From the NCBI RefSeq assembly GCF_000317475.1, contig NC_019729.1, forward strand, positions 4,850,501 through 4,914,500: a stretch of DNA of 64,000 bases, written 5' to 3'. Positions 22,943-31,987 of this stretch are shown in pieces (within the stretch, counting starts at the first letter, position 1; each line of letters starts with the position of its first letter). Position numbers and translations under genes: made by a program. The notes under the pieces were generated by a model. The model was not told where the DNA came from. It made no database searches and worked only from the letters and a program-made list of their open reading frames with translations. This DNA is from Oscillatoria nigro-viridis PCC 7112 (GTDB taxonomy: Bacteria > Cyanobacteriota > Cyanobacteriia > Cyanobacteriales > Microcoleaceae).

Positions 22943-25900
22943 GCCGGAATCAACCTAAACCCCTATCAGGGATTGAAACGGAGCGTGACGCTGAGAACGA
23001 GAGCTAGCGTGAGCCGGAATCAACCTAAACCCCTATCAGGGATTGAAACTGGAACAGCCTTGGGCGCTTATGGCTCCTTTCTTTGCCGGAATCAACCTAA
23101 ACCCCTATCAGGGATTGAAACCTAAAATCGCGCAACATCAAATTAACAGCAGCATCAAGCCGGAATCAACCTAAACCCCTATCAGGGATTGAAACAGAGC
23201 TAATGCGGCTGCTGCAAGTGAATAATTTTTATGCCGGAATCAACCTAAACCCCTATCAGGGATTGAAACTTTGACCGGTTCGCTTTCGGATACCGCGAGC
23301 GCGGTTGGATTCGCCGGAATCAACCTAAACCCCTATCAGGGATTGAAACAAGGGGGCGCTAGGCATTTTACATTGCTCCTCTCAGCCGGAATCAACCTAA
23401 ACCCCTATCAGGGATTGAAACAACTCCCTTTCCTCGTCATCGTCGGGCGGTTCCGCCGGAATCAACCTAAACCCCTATCAGGGATTGAAACGCCTTTCTC
23501 GTGTGATTGTACATTTGCGAGAGCCGGAATCAACCTAAACCCCTATCAGGGATTGAAACGAGAAATCTTTAAAAGCAATTTACCGAGCAAATCAGGCCGG
23601 AATCAACCTAAACCCCTATCAGGGATTGAAACTCACGATGGCTGCCTTATTAGGCGGGACATTGTGCCGGAATCAACCTAAACCCCTATCAGGGATTGAA
23701 ACTCTTTGGTGTCCGGGGAATCTACGCCTCTCACCCTGGCCGGAATCAACCTAAACCCCTATCAGGGATTGAAACCGATTAGCTACGAACAATTGGACGA
23801 TGTAGATGAGCCGGAATCAACCTAAACCCCTATCAGGGATTGAAACTTCACCTTTATTGTTCGCCTGGGATTCTGGTTGCTTGCCGGAATCAACCTAAAC
23901 CCCTATCAGGGATTGAAACTTTAAATATTAGTTGGTCATTCCGCAATTTATCGCCGGAATCAACCTAAACCCCTATCAGGGATTGAAACTAAAACTCTCA
24001 GAGTAACCATGAACCCCATCGGGGCTAAGCCGGAATCAACCTAAACCCCTATCAGGGATTGAAACTTTAAATATTAGTTGGTCATTCCGCAATTTATCAG
24101 ACCAAATAGCCGGAATCAACCTAAACCCCTATCAGGGATTGAAACTTACAAAAACGATCGCACATTTGACAAAAAGTTGTGCCGGAATCAACCTAAACCC
24201 CTATCAGGGATTGAAACGTTCGGATTTATGGGAGCGAGAATAATCTCTCCCCTAGCCGGAATCAACCTAAACCCCTATCAGGGATTGAAACTCTGATTAG
24301 CTTTGTCAAAGTACCTTGCACCCTTGCCGGAATCAACCTAAACCCCTATCAGGGATTGAAACTTACTTTGTCTCCTTGTGGCTTGACTCTCCTGTGCCGG
24401 AATCAACCTAAACCCCTATCAGGGATTGAAACTAGTTTTCTGCCCCAGGAATCTTGACTCTCCTGTGCCGGAATCAACCTAAACCCCTATCAGGGATTGA
24501 AACTTATGTACGATATATCAAAGAATCGTGATTGTTGCCGGAATCAACCTAAACCCCTATCAGGGATTGAAACACAAATCGATTGATTGACGGATGATTT
24601 GGACTGCCGGAATCAACCTAAACCCCTATCAGGGATTGAAACCCAATACTACAAGTAACTCCTTGAATACCACCGCCACCACAAGCCGGAATCAACCTAA
24701 ACCCCTATCAGGGATTGAAACGCTAATCGTCGGTGTACTAGTCGGTCTGCTAGTGCCGGAATCAACCTAAACCCCTATCAGGGATTGAAACAAGCCAAGC
24801 TTTCCGGCTTCCAATCTTAAAGGAACGCCGGAATCAACCTAAACCCCTATCAGGGATTGAAACATCAGCAGCCGGAACAAATAGCGACCGATCTTATTAG
24901 CCGGAATCAACCTAAACCCCTATCAGGGATTGAAACAAGATGATTTTTAGAGAGTGAACAAATCCGATTAGCCGGAATCAACCTAAACCCCTATCAGGGA
25001 TTGAAACTCTATATCTCGGTTTCCGTTATTTTCAACAAGTCGAGCCGGAATCAACCTAAACCCCTATCAGGGATTGAAACAGAAGAACTTAAAAAGGAAA
25101 CGCCGCCGGAACCTGTTAGCCGGAATCAACCTAAACCCCTATCAGGGATTGAAACTACCGATCGCCCGCAATTCGATTTACCCCACGGGAAGCAGGCCGG
25201 AATCAACCTAAACCCCTATCAGGGATTGAAACTCCACAACTTCGATTTGTTCGTCAGCGGGCGATCGCCGGAATCAACCTAAACCCCTATCAGGGATTGA
25301 AACTTTCTTGAGTGCGTTGAGCTTATTGCCGTACTGTCTGCCGGAATCAACCTAAACCCCTATCAGGGATTGAAACGAAAATTGTTAACCTTCCAGCTTC
25401 TCTCAATCCACGCCGGAATCAACCTAAACCCCTATCAGGGATTGAAACTTATCCTGTTTGGGGTTATTCCCCGCCCTTTCGGTTTTCAGCCGGAATCAAC
25501 CTAAACCCCTATCAGGGATTGAAACAGGTGGATTCTCAGTTCTATCGAAGGGATTAGGGGCCGGAATCAACCTAAACCCCTATCAGGGATTGAAACCACA
25601 CATCGACAAATACAATTCAACTTCCTTGCTAATCGCCGGAATCAACCTAAACCCCTATCAGGGATTGAAACTTGTCCGTAGTTTTGCCAGAGTTGCAAAT
25701 ACGTTTGCCGAAATCAACCTAAACCCCTATCAGGGATTGAAACCAGTAATTGCTGATGAAGTCTCATCAGAACAGGCTTCGCCGAAATCAACCTAAATCC
25801 CTATCAGGGATTGAAACCTGTATATCAGTGATTCCCGTAGCATTCCTAAATCGCCGAAATTAACCTAAATCCCTATCAGGGATTGAAACTCCTTGCGATT

Positions 25901-25960
25901 GACAATGAAGCCCGCCAGCGAGCGCCGGAATCAACGTAAATTCCTATCAGGGATTGAAAC
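22943..25960 (+). CRISPR. CRISPR array, 42 repeats of 37 bp, 41 spacers
   Basis: The repeat starts GCCGGAATCAACC and ends AGGGATTGAAAC, with an internal CCCCTATCAGGG hairpin. I counted 42 repeats (first 22943-22979, last 25924-25960). Repeats 1-38 are identical by eye; 39 to 42 carry changes (GCCGAAATC, AACCTAAATCC, AATTAACC, AACGTAAATTCC), as expected for the old trailer end. Spacers are about 33-43 bases. The shorter spacer 23920-23952 is contained in spacer 24066-24108, and spacers 24363-24395 and 24433-24466 share their last 14 bases. No cas gene is in the window, so the subtype is unknown. The ATTGAAAC end is common for cyanobacterial type I-D and III arrays (family knowledge), which are possible partners. 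Confidence 0.98.
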
Positions 25961-26002
25961 TTTCGGAAGTATTCAGGAAGTCCTGGACGCATCAACACCA
26001 AG

Positions 26003-26066
26003 AAACCGGGTTTTTTACGGTTTCTGGGGCTGTAACAAAGTATTTCGTGAAAAACCCGATTTCTGA
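26003..26066. repeat. AAACCGGGTTTTT hairpin element
   Basis: GAAACCGGGTTTTTTACGG...GTGAAAAACCCGATTTC, between the CRISPR end and the next gene. Confidence 0.65.
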
Positions 26067-26093
26067 GCACAGGTGAGTAAGTCGGAAGTATTG

Positions 26094-26489
26094 TTAAAGT
26101 GGGTTTGAGTTGCGAATTCGCCCGTTGTAATCAACTCTGATTCTGCCATCTTGGGAAACCGTAACAACAGTTTCTACAGTATAGACAGACGAACCAGGCT
26201 TGTAACCCTTAAAAGTAAAAGTCCAAGTTCCATCGCCATTGTCAACAAACGGCGATTCCTTAGAAGTACCGTGCATAGAAGCTTCAGCTCGATAGTTGCC
26301 TAAACCCCCGTTGGCAACTTCTGCTGCTTGACGGGCTAAGTTTTTTGCCCGATTGAGTTGGATATTATTGTTAATCACTGTCACGCCGTCGGTCTGATAT
26401 TCAGGAGCAGGATTGCTCGAGGCGGGGGAGACTCCCACAGCTAAAGTTGAGAGCGCTACCAGACAAGCAAGTCGAATGTATAGTTTCAT
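26094..26489 (-). CDS. Secreted protein of unknown function
   Basis: 131 residues. It has a clear signal peptide (MKLYIRLACLVALSTLAVGV, cleavage after SPASS or nearby). The mature part has a helix (NRAKNLARQAAEVANGGLGN) and a beta-rich region with GDGTWTFTFKGYKPG and VTVSQDGRIRVDYNGRI, suggesting a small beta-sheet domain. It resembles short periplasmic proteins common in filamentous cyanobacteria. No known enzyme motif. It lies 65 bases downstream of the beta-lactamase-like gene on the same strand and could be co-transcribed. Confidence 0.65.
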   Translation of the reverse strand: MKLYIRLACLVALSTLAVGVSPASSNPAPEYQTDGVTVINNNIQLNRAKNLARQAAEVANGGLGNYRAEASMHGTSKESPFVDNGDGTWTFTFKGYKPGSSVYTVETVVTVSQDGRIRVDYNGRIRNSNPL

Positions 26490-26554
26490 AATACAAACTG
26501 ATTTATAGTTTGATAAAGTCTACAACACTTGCCCGAAAAAACCCGGTTGAATTT

Positions 26555-28180
26555 TCAATTTTTAATTTTCACTTGTGAATCGGCTGGGGTTTCCCCACCG
26601 TTCAAATAGCGGTAACTCATTCGAGAAATCTCCCGAATCAATGCTTGAGCTGGCTTCTCGGTTTCCGGCGGATGCTTCACCATCACCGCCACCAAATAAC
26701 GCTTACCGTTCGGCAAATCCACCATCCCCGCATCCGCAAGCATTGTATTAATGTTGCCGGTTTTGTGAGCAATAACTGAACCTTCGCCTAAACCTTTCGG
26801 CAGCAAAGAATCATTTCTAGTTTGGCGCATGATTTGCAAAATGCGATCGCGCGATTTCACCGATACCAAATTACCCCGATCGACCTGGGCTATGATATTA
26901 ATCAAATCCTTCGGACTGGTAGTATTAGTTCCCTCCAAATCGGGCAACTTATTACGCAGAACTGTGGTACTCAAACCCCAATTTGCAAAATGCTGATTCA
27001 AAACCTCAGCACCTCCCAACAACTCAATCATCATATTTGTTGCCGTATTGTCGCTGACAACAATCATCTTTTGGGCAACTTCCAAAGCCGAATACTTCTT
27101 ACCCGGAGAGTCGTCTTGCATCTCCCCAGAACCGCCGACAATGTGTTCGGGCTTCAGCGTCAGCATCTGATCTAACTGCACTTTGCCCTCATCTACTGCT
27201 TGGAAAAAAGCTACTAAAATTGGCACTTTAATTGTGCTAGCTGAAGCAAAAGCAGTATCGCCATTAAAATTTAGGTAGCTTCCAGTATCTAAATCGACTA
27301 GAAATATTCCGGCTGTCAAACTAGGATTTTCTGTTGCTAAAACCTGAACTTGCGTTTTCAAAGCTCCTAATTCTTGATTGAGTTGCAGCACTTCTGGGGT
27401 TGCGGATGCCGCAGATGCGCTATCGGCTGGGTTTTTCTGCCCTGCGGTGGTTTGTTCTTCTGGCGCTACAGTGGATGCTCGACTGACGGCATTTACCACC
27501 GACAGCAGCGTACCGCAAATCACCGCCATCCCAACTCCCAAAATCAGCAAGCGAGTAGCGTACACCAACGGCGGCACGCTTCGAGGTGCCGGTCGTTTGC
27601 CCGGTCTCTGACTCGCTTGCGGGCGCGGTTGAGGCACGGGGGGTTTTTTGGCATCTGGGGGGATTACCGTGTCTGGAATGCGAACTGGGGGGGAACTGGG
27701 ACGACTTCCACGGGTTGCAGGGGGAGTGGCAGTTGGGAGCTGGCTGTTGGGATTGCTGGCGATCGAACTCACATTTTCCCGCTCCAGAGTCGGGTCCGGA
27801 AACTCGAACATATCGACAGCAGCGAGACCTTTTTTGCGCGGTTGGCGAGTCTTCGACTGCGGAGTTTTGCTGGTTCTGGGTTTTCTGGGGTTAATTGCCG
27901 ATCGGGGATCGGATAAAAAGTCTTGTGTAGTAAATTCTTCCGAAGATGTGGGAGAATTGGCTCCAATTCTGCTGCCGCGACCCTGTTGCAGTGGCAAAGT
28001 CGCAGGTTCGGGCGATCGAATTTCTGAATTGCCGTTTTGCGGTTGGGGAGGACGGCGGCGGCCCGAGTTGCCAGACTGACTTGCTTTGCCGGACTTAGGC
28101 TGCTTTGAGCCGGAGTTGGGAGAGGATATCGACGAGGATATCACCGATAATATCGATCCTTTGGGAAACCGCTCTGCCAC
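26555..28180 (-). CDS. Membrane-anchored class A beta-lactamase-like serine hydrolase
   Basis: 541 residues. Residues 1-200 are disordered (Ser/Pro/Gln/Arg rich). One transmembrane segment lies at about 205-231 (RLLILGVGMAVICGTLLSVV), then a short coiled region, then the class A beta-lactamase domain (about 275-535). All active-site motifs are present: S315-T-I-K318, S376-D-N378, E416 in DLEGTNTTSP (omega-loop position, with N419) and K473-T-G475. Class A enzymes open beta-lactams; membrane-tethered cyanobacterial homologues may instead act on peptidoglycan peptides. Whether it gives resistance cannot be judged from sequence. Orientation predicts an extracytoplasmic catalytic domain. Confidence 0.8.
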   Translation of the reverse strand: MAERFPKGSILSVISSSISSPNSGSKQPKSGKASQSGNSGRRRPPQPQNGNSEIRSPEPATLPLQQGRGSRIGANSPTSSEEFTTQDFLSDPRSAINPRKPRTSKTPQSKTRQPRKKGLAAVDMFEFPDPTLERENVSSIASNPNSQLPTATPPATRGSRPSSPPVRIPDTVIPPDAKKPPVPQPRPQASQRPGKRPAPRSVPPLVYATRLLILGVGMAVICGTLLSVVNAVSRASTVAPEEQTTAGQKNPADSASAASATPEVLQLNQELGALKTQVQVLATENPSLTAGIFLVDLDTGSYLNFNGDTAFASASTIKVPILVAFFQAVDEGKVQLDQMLTLKPEHIVGGSGEMQDDSPGKKYSALEVAQKMIVVSDNTATNMMIELLGGAEVLNQHFANWGLSTTVLRNKLPDLEGTNTTSPKDLINIIAQVDRGNLVSVKSRDRILQIMRQTRNDSLLPKGLGEGSVIAHKTGNINTMLADAGMVDLPNGKRYLVAVMVKHPPETEKPAQALIREISRMSYRYLNGGETPADSQVKIKN

Positions 28181-28239
28181 GTCTTACTCCTTCATCACTA
28201 ATGTAAAGTTCAAGTTTAAGATTTTTCAGCTTGCCAGCC

Positions 28240-28277
28240 AATCAATTTTAGATTTTAGATTTTAGATTTTAGATTTA
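28240..28277. repeat. ATTTTAG heptamer array
   Basis: AATTTTAGATTTTAGATTTT type array, four units, between the start of the beta-lactamase-like gene and the next gene. Up to 28442 only a degenerate AAACCGGGTTT-like hairpin is seen. Confidence 0.7.
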
Positions 28278-28442
28278 CCCCAGACGCTGCATGGTATCAG
28301 CAACCGGGTTTATTGCTCGCAAATTATCGCAAAGCTTAGGTTTTTAGTCAAGAAACCCTGTTACGAAAGTGACAAGTGGGTGCAGGAAAGTTCTCTGTGA
28401 AAAAAATCCTCAATCTCACATCCCCAATTATCAGCATTTCTG

Positions 28443-29231
28443 CTAGCTATCCGTTTGATTTTCCGGTAACGCCCCATCCAGAGTATCAGAATTTGTCTCT
28501 CGCGGGTAAGTTTTGATTGCCCATTCTGTTTGGCGGAGGACGCCCCGCAGCATGGCGACTTCATCCACTGTCGGATAGGCCCTGTTGTACAAACGCCGAA
28601 ATTTTTCCATCCGGCTTGCTGCTGTGTGCTGCTGCAAATATCCTATTTTGAGTAACAGCGTTTCTAGTTGCCGGTAATATCCCTCTAAATGTTCCAAGGG
28701 AGCCGATTCCTTCTGGCCGCTGACAACTGACAACTGACAACTGACAACTGACTTGTATAGTTCGTAACAGCAGATAGCGACGGCTTGCGCGAGATTTAGG
28801 GAAGTGTAGGCATCGCTGGTGGGAATGCGGATCAGGCGTTGAGCGCGGTTTAATTCGGCATTGGTCAAGCCGCAGTCTTCTCGGCCGAAAATGAGGGCGC
28901 TGGGGGCTTCTAGGAGCCAAGGCAAAGCCTCTGCGGGTTCTTCTAGTTGTGTTGGCAACGATCGACTATCATCTCCTGTAGTTGCGATCGCTCTGACGCA
29001 CCCAACCAAAGCAGCGGGCAAACTCTCGACTACTTTAGCCGTTTCCAATATGTCGGCGGCGCGAACAGCCATCAGTCGGGCTTCTTCCCCTAAATGATCG
29101 CATTGGGGATTTACCAAAACTAATTGGTGCAAACCCATATTTTTCATGACGCGGGCAACAGAACCGACATTCAATGGGCCTGCAGGTTCGACTAAGACTA
29201 TTCGGATGTTGGCGCCGGCCGTTTCGAGCAT
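28443..29231 (-). CDS. trmJ: RNA 2'-O-methyltransferase, TrmJ type (SpoU/TrmH family)
   Basis: 262 residues. The SPOUT methyltransferase motifs are motif 1 EPAGPLNVGSVARVMKNMG (the Asn and Arg of the active site), motif 2 LIFGREDCGLTN, and motif 3 IPTSDAYTSLNLAQAVAI, which form the trefoil knot binding S-adenosylmethionine. The best match is TrmJ, which methylates the 2'-O of position 32 in tRNAs. The C-terminal helical part (HLEGYYRQLETLLLKIGYL, then RLYNRAYPTVDEVAMLRGVL) fits TrmJ dimers. Between the two lies an in-frame insertion VVSCQLSVVSGQ encoded by a heptanucleotide repeat. It probably sits in a tolerant linker. Confidence 0.85.
   Translation of the reverse strand: MLETAGANIRIVLVEPAGPLNVGSVARVMKNMGLHQLVLVNPQCDHLGEEARLMAVRAADILETAKVVESLPAALVGCVRAIATTGDDSRSLPTQLEEPAEALPWLLEAPSALIFGREDCGLTNAELNRAQRLIRIPTSDAYTSLNLAQAVAICCYELYKSVVSCQLSVVSGQKESAPLEHLEGYYRQLETLLLKIGYLQQHTAASRMEKFRRLYNRAYPTVDEVAMLRGVLRQTEWAIKTYPRETNSDTLDGALPENQTDS
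28720..28752. repeat. CAACTGA heptamer array inside the TrmJ-type gene
   Basis: About 4.5 units of CAACTGA. Three units make 21 bases, so the array keeps one reading frame and encodes a seven-residue cycle (SCQLSVV) without a stop on the minus strand. Confidence 0.9.
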
Positions 29232-29280
29232 TTAATTTGGGGAGATTTTTAGCTGAAATTGGTTGGTTTCGTTTCCTCAG

Positions 29281-29371
29281 CAACAGGCTTTTCGGCCTGT
29301 TCGACAACAAATTGAATCTTGTGGAACAGGCCGAAAAGCCTGTTCATAAAAATGGTACAAAATGTGAGTTA
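29281..29371. repeat. AACAGGC/GCCTGTT element
   Basis: CAACAGGCTTTTCGGCCTGT, then GGAACAGGCCGAAAAGCCTG, then GGTACAAAATGTGAGTT; same layout as 18129-18233. It fills the gap between the divergent trmJ and DUF2256 genes. Confidence 0.7.
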
Positions 29372-29393
29372 GTAATGTACTTTCCAAATTAGC

Positions 29394-29549
29394 ATGGCTA
29401 AGCAACGATCGAAATCTGATTTGCCGACAAAAATGTGCCCGGTGTGCGATCGACCTTTTACTTGGCGCAAAAAATGGGCGGACTGCTGGGATGAGGTAAA
29501 ATACTGTTCCGAACGTTGTCGCCGCCGCCGTTTGGCGGCTCAAGATTAA
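29394..29549 (+). CDS. DUF2256 small zinc-binding protein
   Basis: 51 residues ([20 protein letters not shown]...). Five Cys at 15, 18, 31, 38 and 42 (CPVC, DCWD, YCSERC) with [19 protein letters not shown] are diagnostic of the DUF2256 family, a small treble-clef-like protein common in cyanobacteria and proteobacteria. The family is often adjacent to cryptochrome/photolyase genes, but none is present here. It probably binds Zn. Very basic C-terminus (RCRRRR). Function unknown. Confidence 0.85.
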   Translation: MAKQRSKSDLPTKMCPVCDRPFTWRKKWADCWDEVKYCSERCRRRRLAAQD

Positions 29550-29621
29550 GAATTTAGGGCAAGTTGCTCGAACAAAGCTAAGATTGCAAAGGAAAAATTT
29601 TAGGTTATTAGGTTATAAATT

Positions 29622-30557
29622 ATGGCATCGCAACAAGTGCAACCAAAGCTAGTTATTCACGGCGGTGCCGGCAGTTCTCTACACAGTAAAGGCGGAATTG
29701 AGGCGGTGCGGAAATCGCTTTACGATGTTTTGGAGGAAGTTTATCCGCTGCTGAAAGACGGCGCAAGTGCCGTAGATGCAGTGGTGCGGGGCTGCCAATT
29801 ATTGGAAGATGACCCGCGATTCAATGCCGGTACTGGTTCTGTAGTGCAGTCGGACGGTCAAATTCGGATGAGTGCTTCGCTGATGGACGGTTTGATGCAG
29901 CGTTTCAGCGGGGCGATTAATGTTTCTCGCGTTCAACATCCGATCGAACTTGCTCAATTTTTGCAGCATTCGGACGATCGAGTTCTCTCTGATTTTGGTT
30001 CGGCGGAATTGCTGCGAGAACTTCAATTGCCGATTTACGATCCGATGACGGATTTGCGCTTGCACGAGTGGATGCAGGAACGCCAAGGCAATTTTAGCAA
30101 AGCAATGGCTGACGTGGTTGCCGAACCGGCCGGTATGGGTACGATCGGAGTCGTAGCTTTGGATGTGCACGGACGCTTGGCTGCTGGGACTTCGACTGGT
30201 GGCAAGGGTTTTGAGCGCATCGGGCGGGTTAGCGACTCGGCGATGCCGGCGGGAAATTACGCGGCCCAAAGTGCGGCGGTAAGCTGTACCGGGATTGGCG
30301 AGCACATTATGGACGAGTGTTTGGCAGCGCGAATTGTGATTCGGGTAACGGATGGTTTGAGTTTGAAAGCTGCTTTTGAGCGTTCTTTTACTGAAGCTGA
30401 CGAACGTCAACGGGATTTTGGCGCAATTGGAATTGATGCTAGCGGGGCGATCGCTTTCGGCAAAACTAGCGAGGTGATTTTGGGTGCTTTTCACAACGGT
30501 ATGGAAATGGGCGATACTTTGGAAATGAGCAAGGGAACGTTAATTTTTATTGCTTAA
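29622..30557 (+). CDS. iaaA: Isoaspartyl peptidase / L-asparaginase (Ntn hydrolase)
   Basis: 311 residues, normal for plant-type asparaginases. HGGAG near residue 13 and the autoprocessing site GMGTIGVVALD (Thr174 becomes the N-terminal nucleophile of the beta subunit) are intact, followed by AAGTSTGGKGFERIGRVSDS and the oxyanion-side GNYAAQSAAVSCTGIGEHI. The enzyme cleaves itself into alpha and beta chains and hydrolyses beta-aspartyl dipeptides and asparagine. In cyanobacteria it also acts on beta-Asp-Arg dipeptides released from cyanophycin, so nitrogen-store recycling is a likely role (inferred). Single gene, followed by a long hairpin at 30582. Confidence 0.93.
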   Translation: MASQQVQPKLVIHGGAGSSLHSKGGIEAVRKSLYDVLEEVYPLLKDGASAVDAVVRGCQLLEDDPRFNAGTGSVVQSDGQIRMSASLMDGLMQRFSGAINVSRVQHPIELAQFLQHSDDRVLSDFGSAELLRELQLPIYDPMTDLRLHEWMQERQGNFSKAMADVVAEPAGMGTIGVVALDVHGRLAAGTSTGGKGFERIGRVSDSAMPAGNYAAQSAAVSCTGIGEHIMDECLAARIVIRVTDGLSLKAAFERSFTEADERQRDFGAIGIDASGAIAFGKTSEVILGAFHNGMEMGDTLEMSKGTLIFIA

Positions 30558-30581
30558 AAAGGATCTAGAAATTGTCAGTCT

Positions 30582-30630
30582 GCGGAGCGAGATACCCGAC
30601 TTGTTCAAAAAGTCGGGTATCTCGCTCCGC
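30582..30630. terminator. Long perfect hairpin after iaaA
   Basis: A 21-bp perfect stem, 30582-30602 with 30610-30630 (GCGGAGCGAGATACCCGACTT and its complement), with a 7-base loop. Only a weak GTTAGTTTTA follows on the plus strand. It may terminate iaaA or be a palindromic mobile repeat. Confidence 0.5.
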
Positions 30631-30659
30631 GTTAGTTTTATATCAAATTTAATCGCATC

Positions 30660-30911
30660 ATAATTGATATTATATCTCGTCCGATCGATTGACCGTAATA
30701 TCCCGGCCGGGCGGTTTTTTGAGATTGGAGATTGTTGGCAGATATTGGCAGGTTTATCCGCCGCCACCTGATTTCGGGCGAAGCGAAGCGGAGGGCATCG
30801 ACCGGACAGGATAAGCTGTTGCGGCATTTAAATTGTCTGTCAAAAAAAAATTAAAGTTTTGTGGGGTGTCCCGCCCGCCCTGAATATACAATTTAAATGC
30901 GCGACAGCTTA
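30660..30911. repeat. Compound repeat: GGGCGG element next to ATTTAAATTGT element
   Basis: The GGGCGGTTTTTTGAGATTGG part (30703-30775) is the 13688-13745 type. The part from 30811 (AAGCTGTTGCGGCATTTAAATTGT...ACAATTTAAATGCGCGACAGC) is the 13531-13636 type. The same two families, with the ACCGGACA(T/G)GATA connector, also stand side by side at 13.4-13.7 kb. Confidence 0.7.
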
Positions 30912-31389
30912 TTACCCACAATCAGGACACGGCGCCGTGCCGTTTTCCTAGAATTACTCTGGCAATGCTTACATCTTTCATCGAAAAAGATTGATTCTTT
31001 TGGGCTAGGGAAACTGCAATGCCATTTCCTCATTCCTTAGACTCAGAAATTGAGCGATTTTTTTCAGGCAATTTAGGAACACTTGATTCACCATTAGTTA
31101 CTTTTCCCTGAGCAATTTGCTCTGTGCCACTAACAATTTTCTGTTTTTGTTCTGCCAGACGCTTCTGTTTCAATGCACGATTTCTTTCTTCGGGCAGTTG
31201 CATTGGGGAGCATCTCATATTTGTAAAAACACTGCTTCTGGTTCCTTCATTCTGACTCTTTCCTTCTGACTCTTTCCTCAAAACTCCAATTTCTAGCGGA
31301 GGGCTGCTTTCATGGAGATGCTCCCATGTATTTGCCCTGCAAATCCGTGAACTCTAGCTTTCCCCTAGGGAATCGCCCAAATCCATAAC
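30912..31389. other. Intergenic stretch, no supported gene
   Basis: A minus-strand frame 31030-31281 (83 codons, Lys/Glu/Ser rich) is open, but it lacks a recognisable domain and a ribosome site, and I do not call it. Nothing else seen. Confidence 0.35.
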
Positions 31390-31636
31390 TAAGCTGTTGT
31401 GCATTTAAATTTTGTGTTGAGGGCGGGCTTTCGGGCCCAACCACTACTCCCCACAAGAGTGAAAGTTTATTTGACCCAGCCCAAAAACGGATACCGTGCC
31501 ACGTACTCCTGTCGTGGAAAGATCAAAATTTTCGACCCTAGTTCAAGCTTCCAGATTTATCTGTGGGGTAAATCTCAAATCTCAAATCTCAAATCTCAAA
31601 TCGACTGACCATGTAATTTAAATGCCGATTAGCTTA
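31390..31636. repeat. ATTTAAATTGT element (copy 3) with inserted heptamer array
   Basis: The ends AAGCTGTTGTGCATTTAAAT and AATTTAAATGCCGATTAGCT match the family, but the interior is longer. It holds GGGCGGGCTTTCGGGCCC and, at 31563-31610, a (CTCAAAT)n array ending TCGACTGACC. One repeat family has inserted into another. Confidence 0.7.
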
Positions 31637-31987
31637 ACGATAATTAGGTAGGCGCACATAAACCCGATAGTGTAACAAAATGTAAACCTATACTCACCTG
31701 GGTGATTGCATTCCTACGGAGGGCGAAGCTAACGTTTCATTCCCATAACATAATTAATATATTTTTAAGATTCATCTACTTTAAATAACGGAAAGCTATC
31801 TTAAACTCAGCCACTGGTAAACTCGCGACCTTGATTGTCGGCCAGACATTTTAGTGCTAATCTATTAACAAAATAAAAGGGGTCATGGCAAAGGACGACT
31901 TCAAATAATATATAAGTTAATAATTCGGCTCATCCGGGTCAGGAAGTCGATCTGTAGCCTCATTTTTGGAATAAAAAGGTGAGATAA
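31637..31987. other. Intergenic, nothing recognised
   Basis: 350 bases without reading frames or strong inverted repeats. AAAGGTGAGA at 31976-31985 is the ribosome site of the next gene. Confidence 0.4.

Noticed and set aside
22925-25796. Several open frames containing NQPKPLSGIET or INLNPYQGLK repeats
   Set aside because: They translate the CRISPR repeats; no protein.
31030-31281. 83-codon minus-strand frame, charged
   Set aside because: No start support, no domain, next to repeats.
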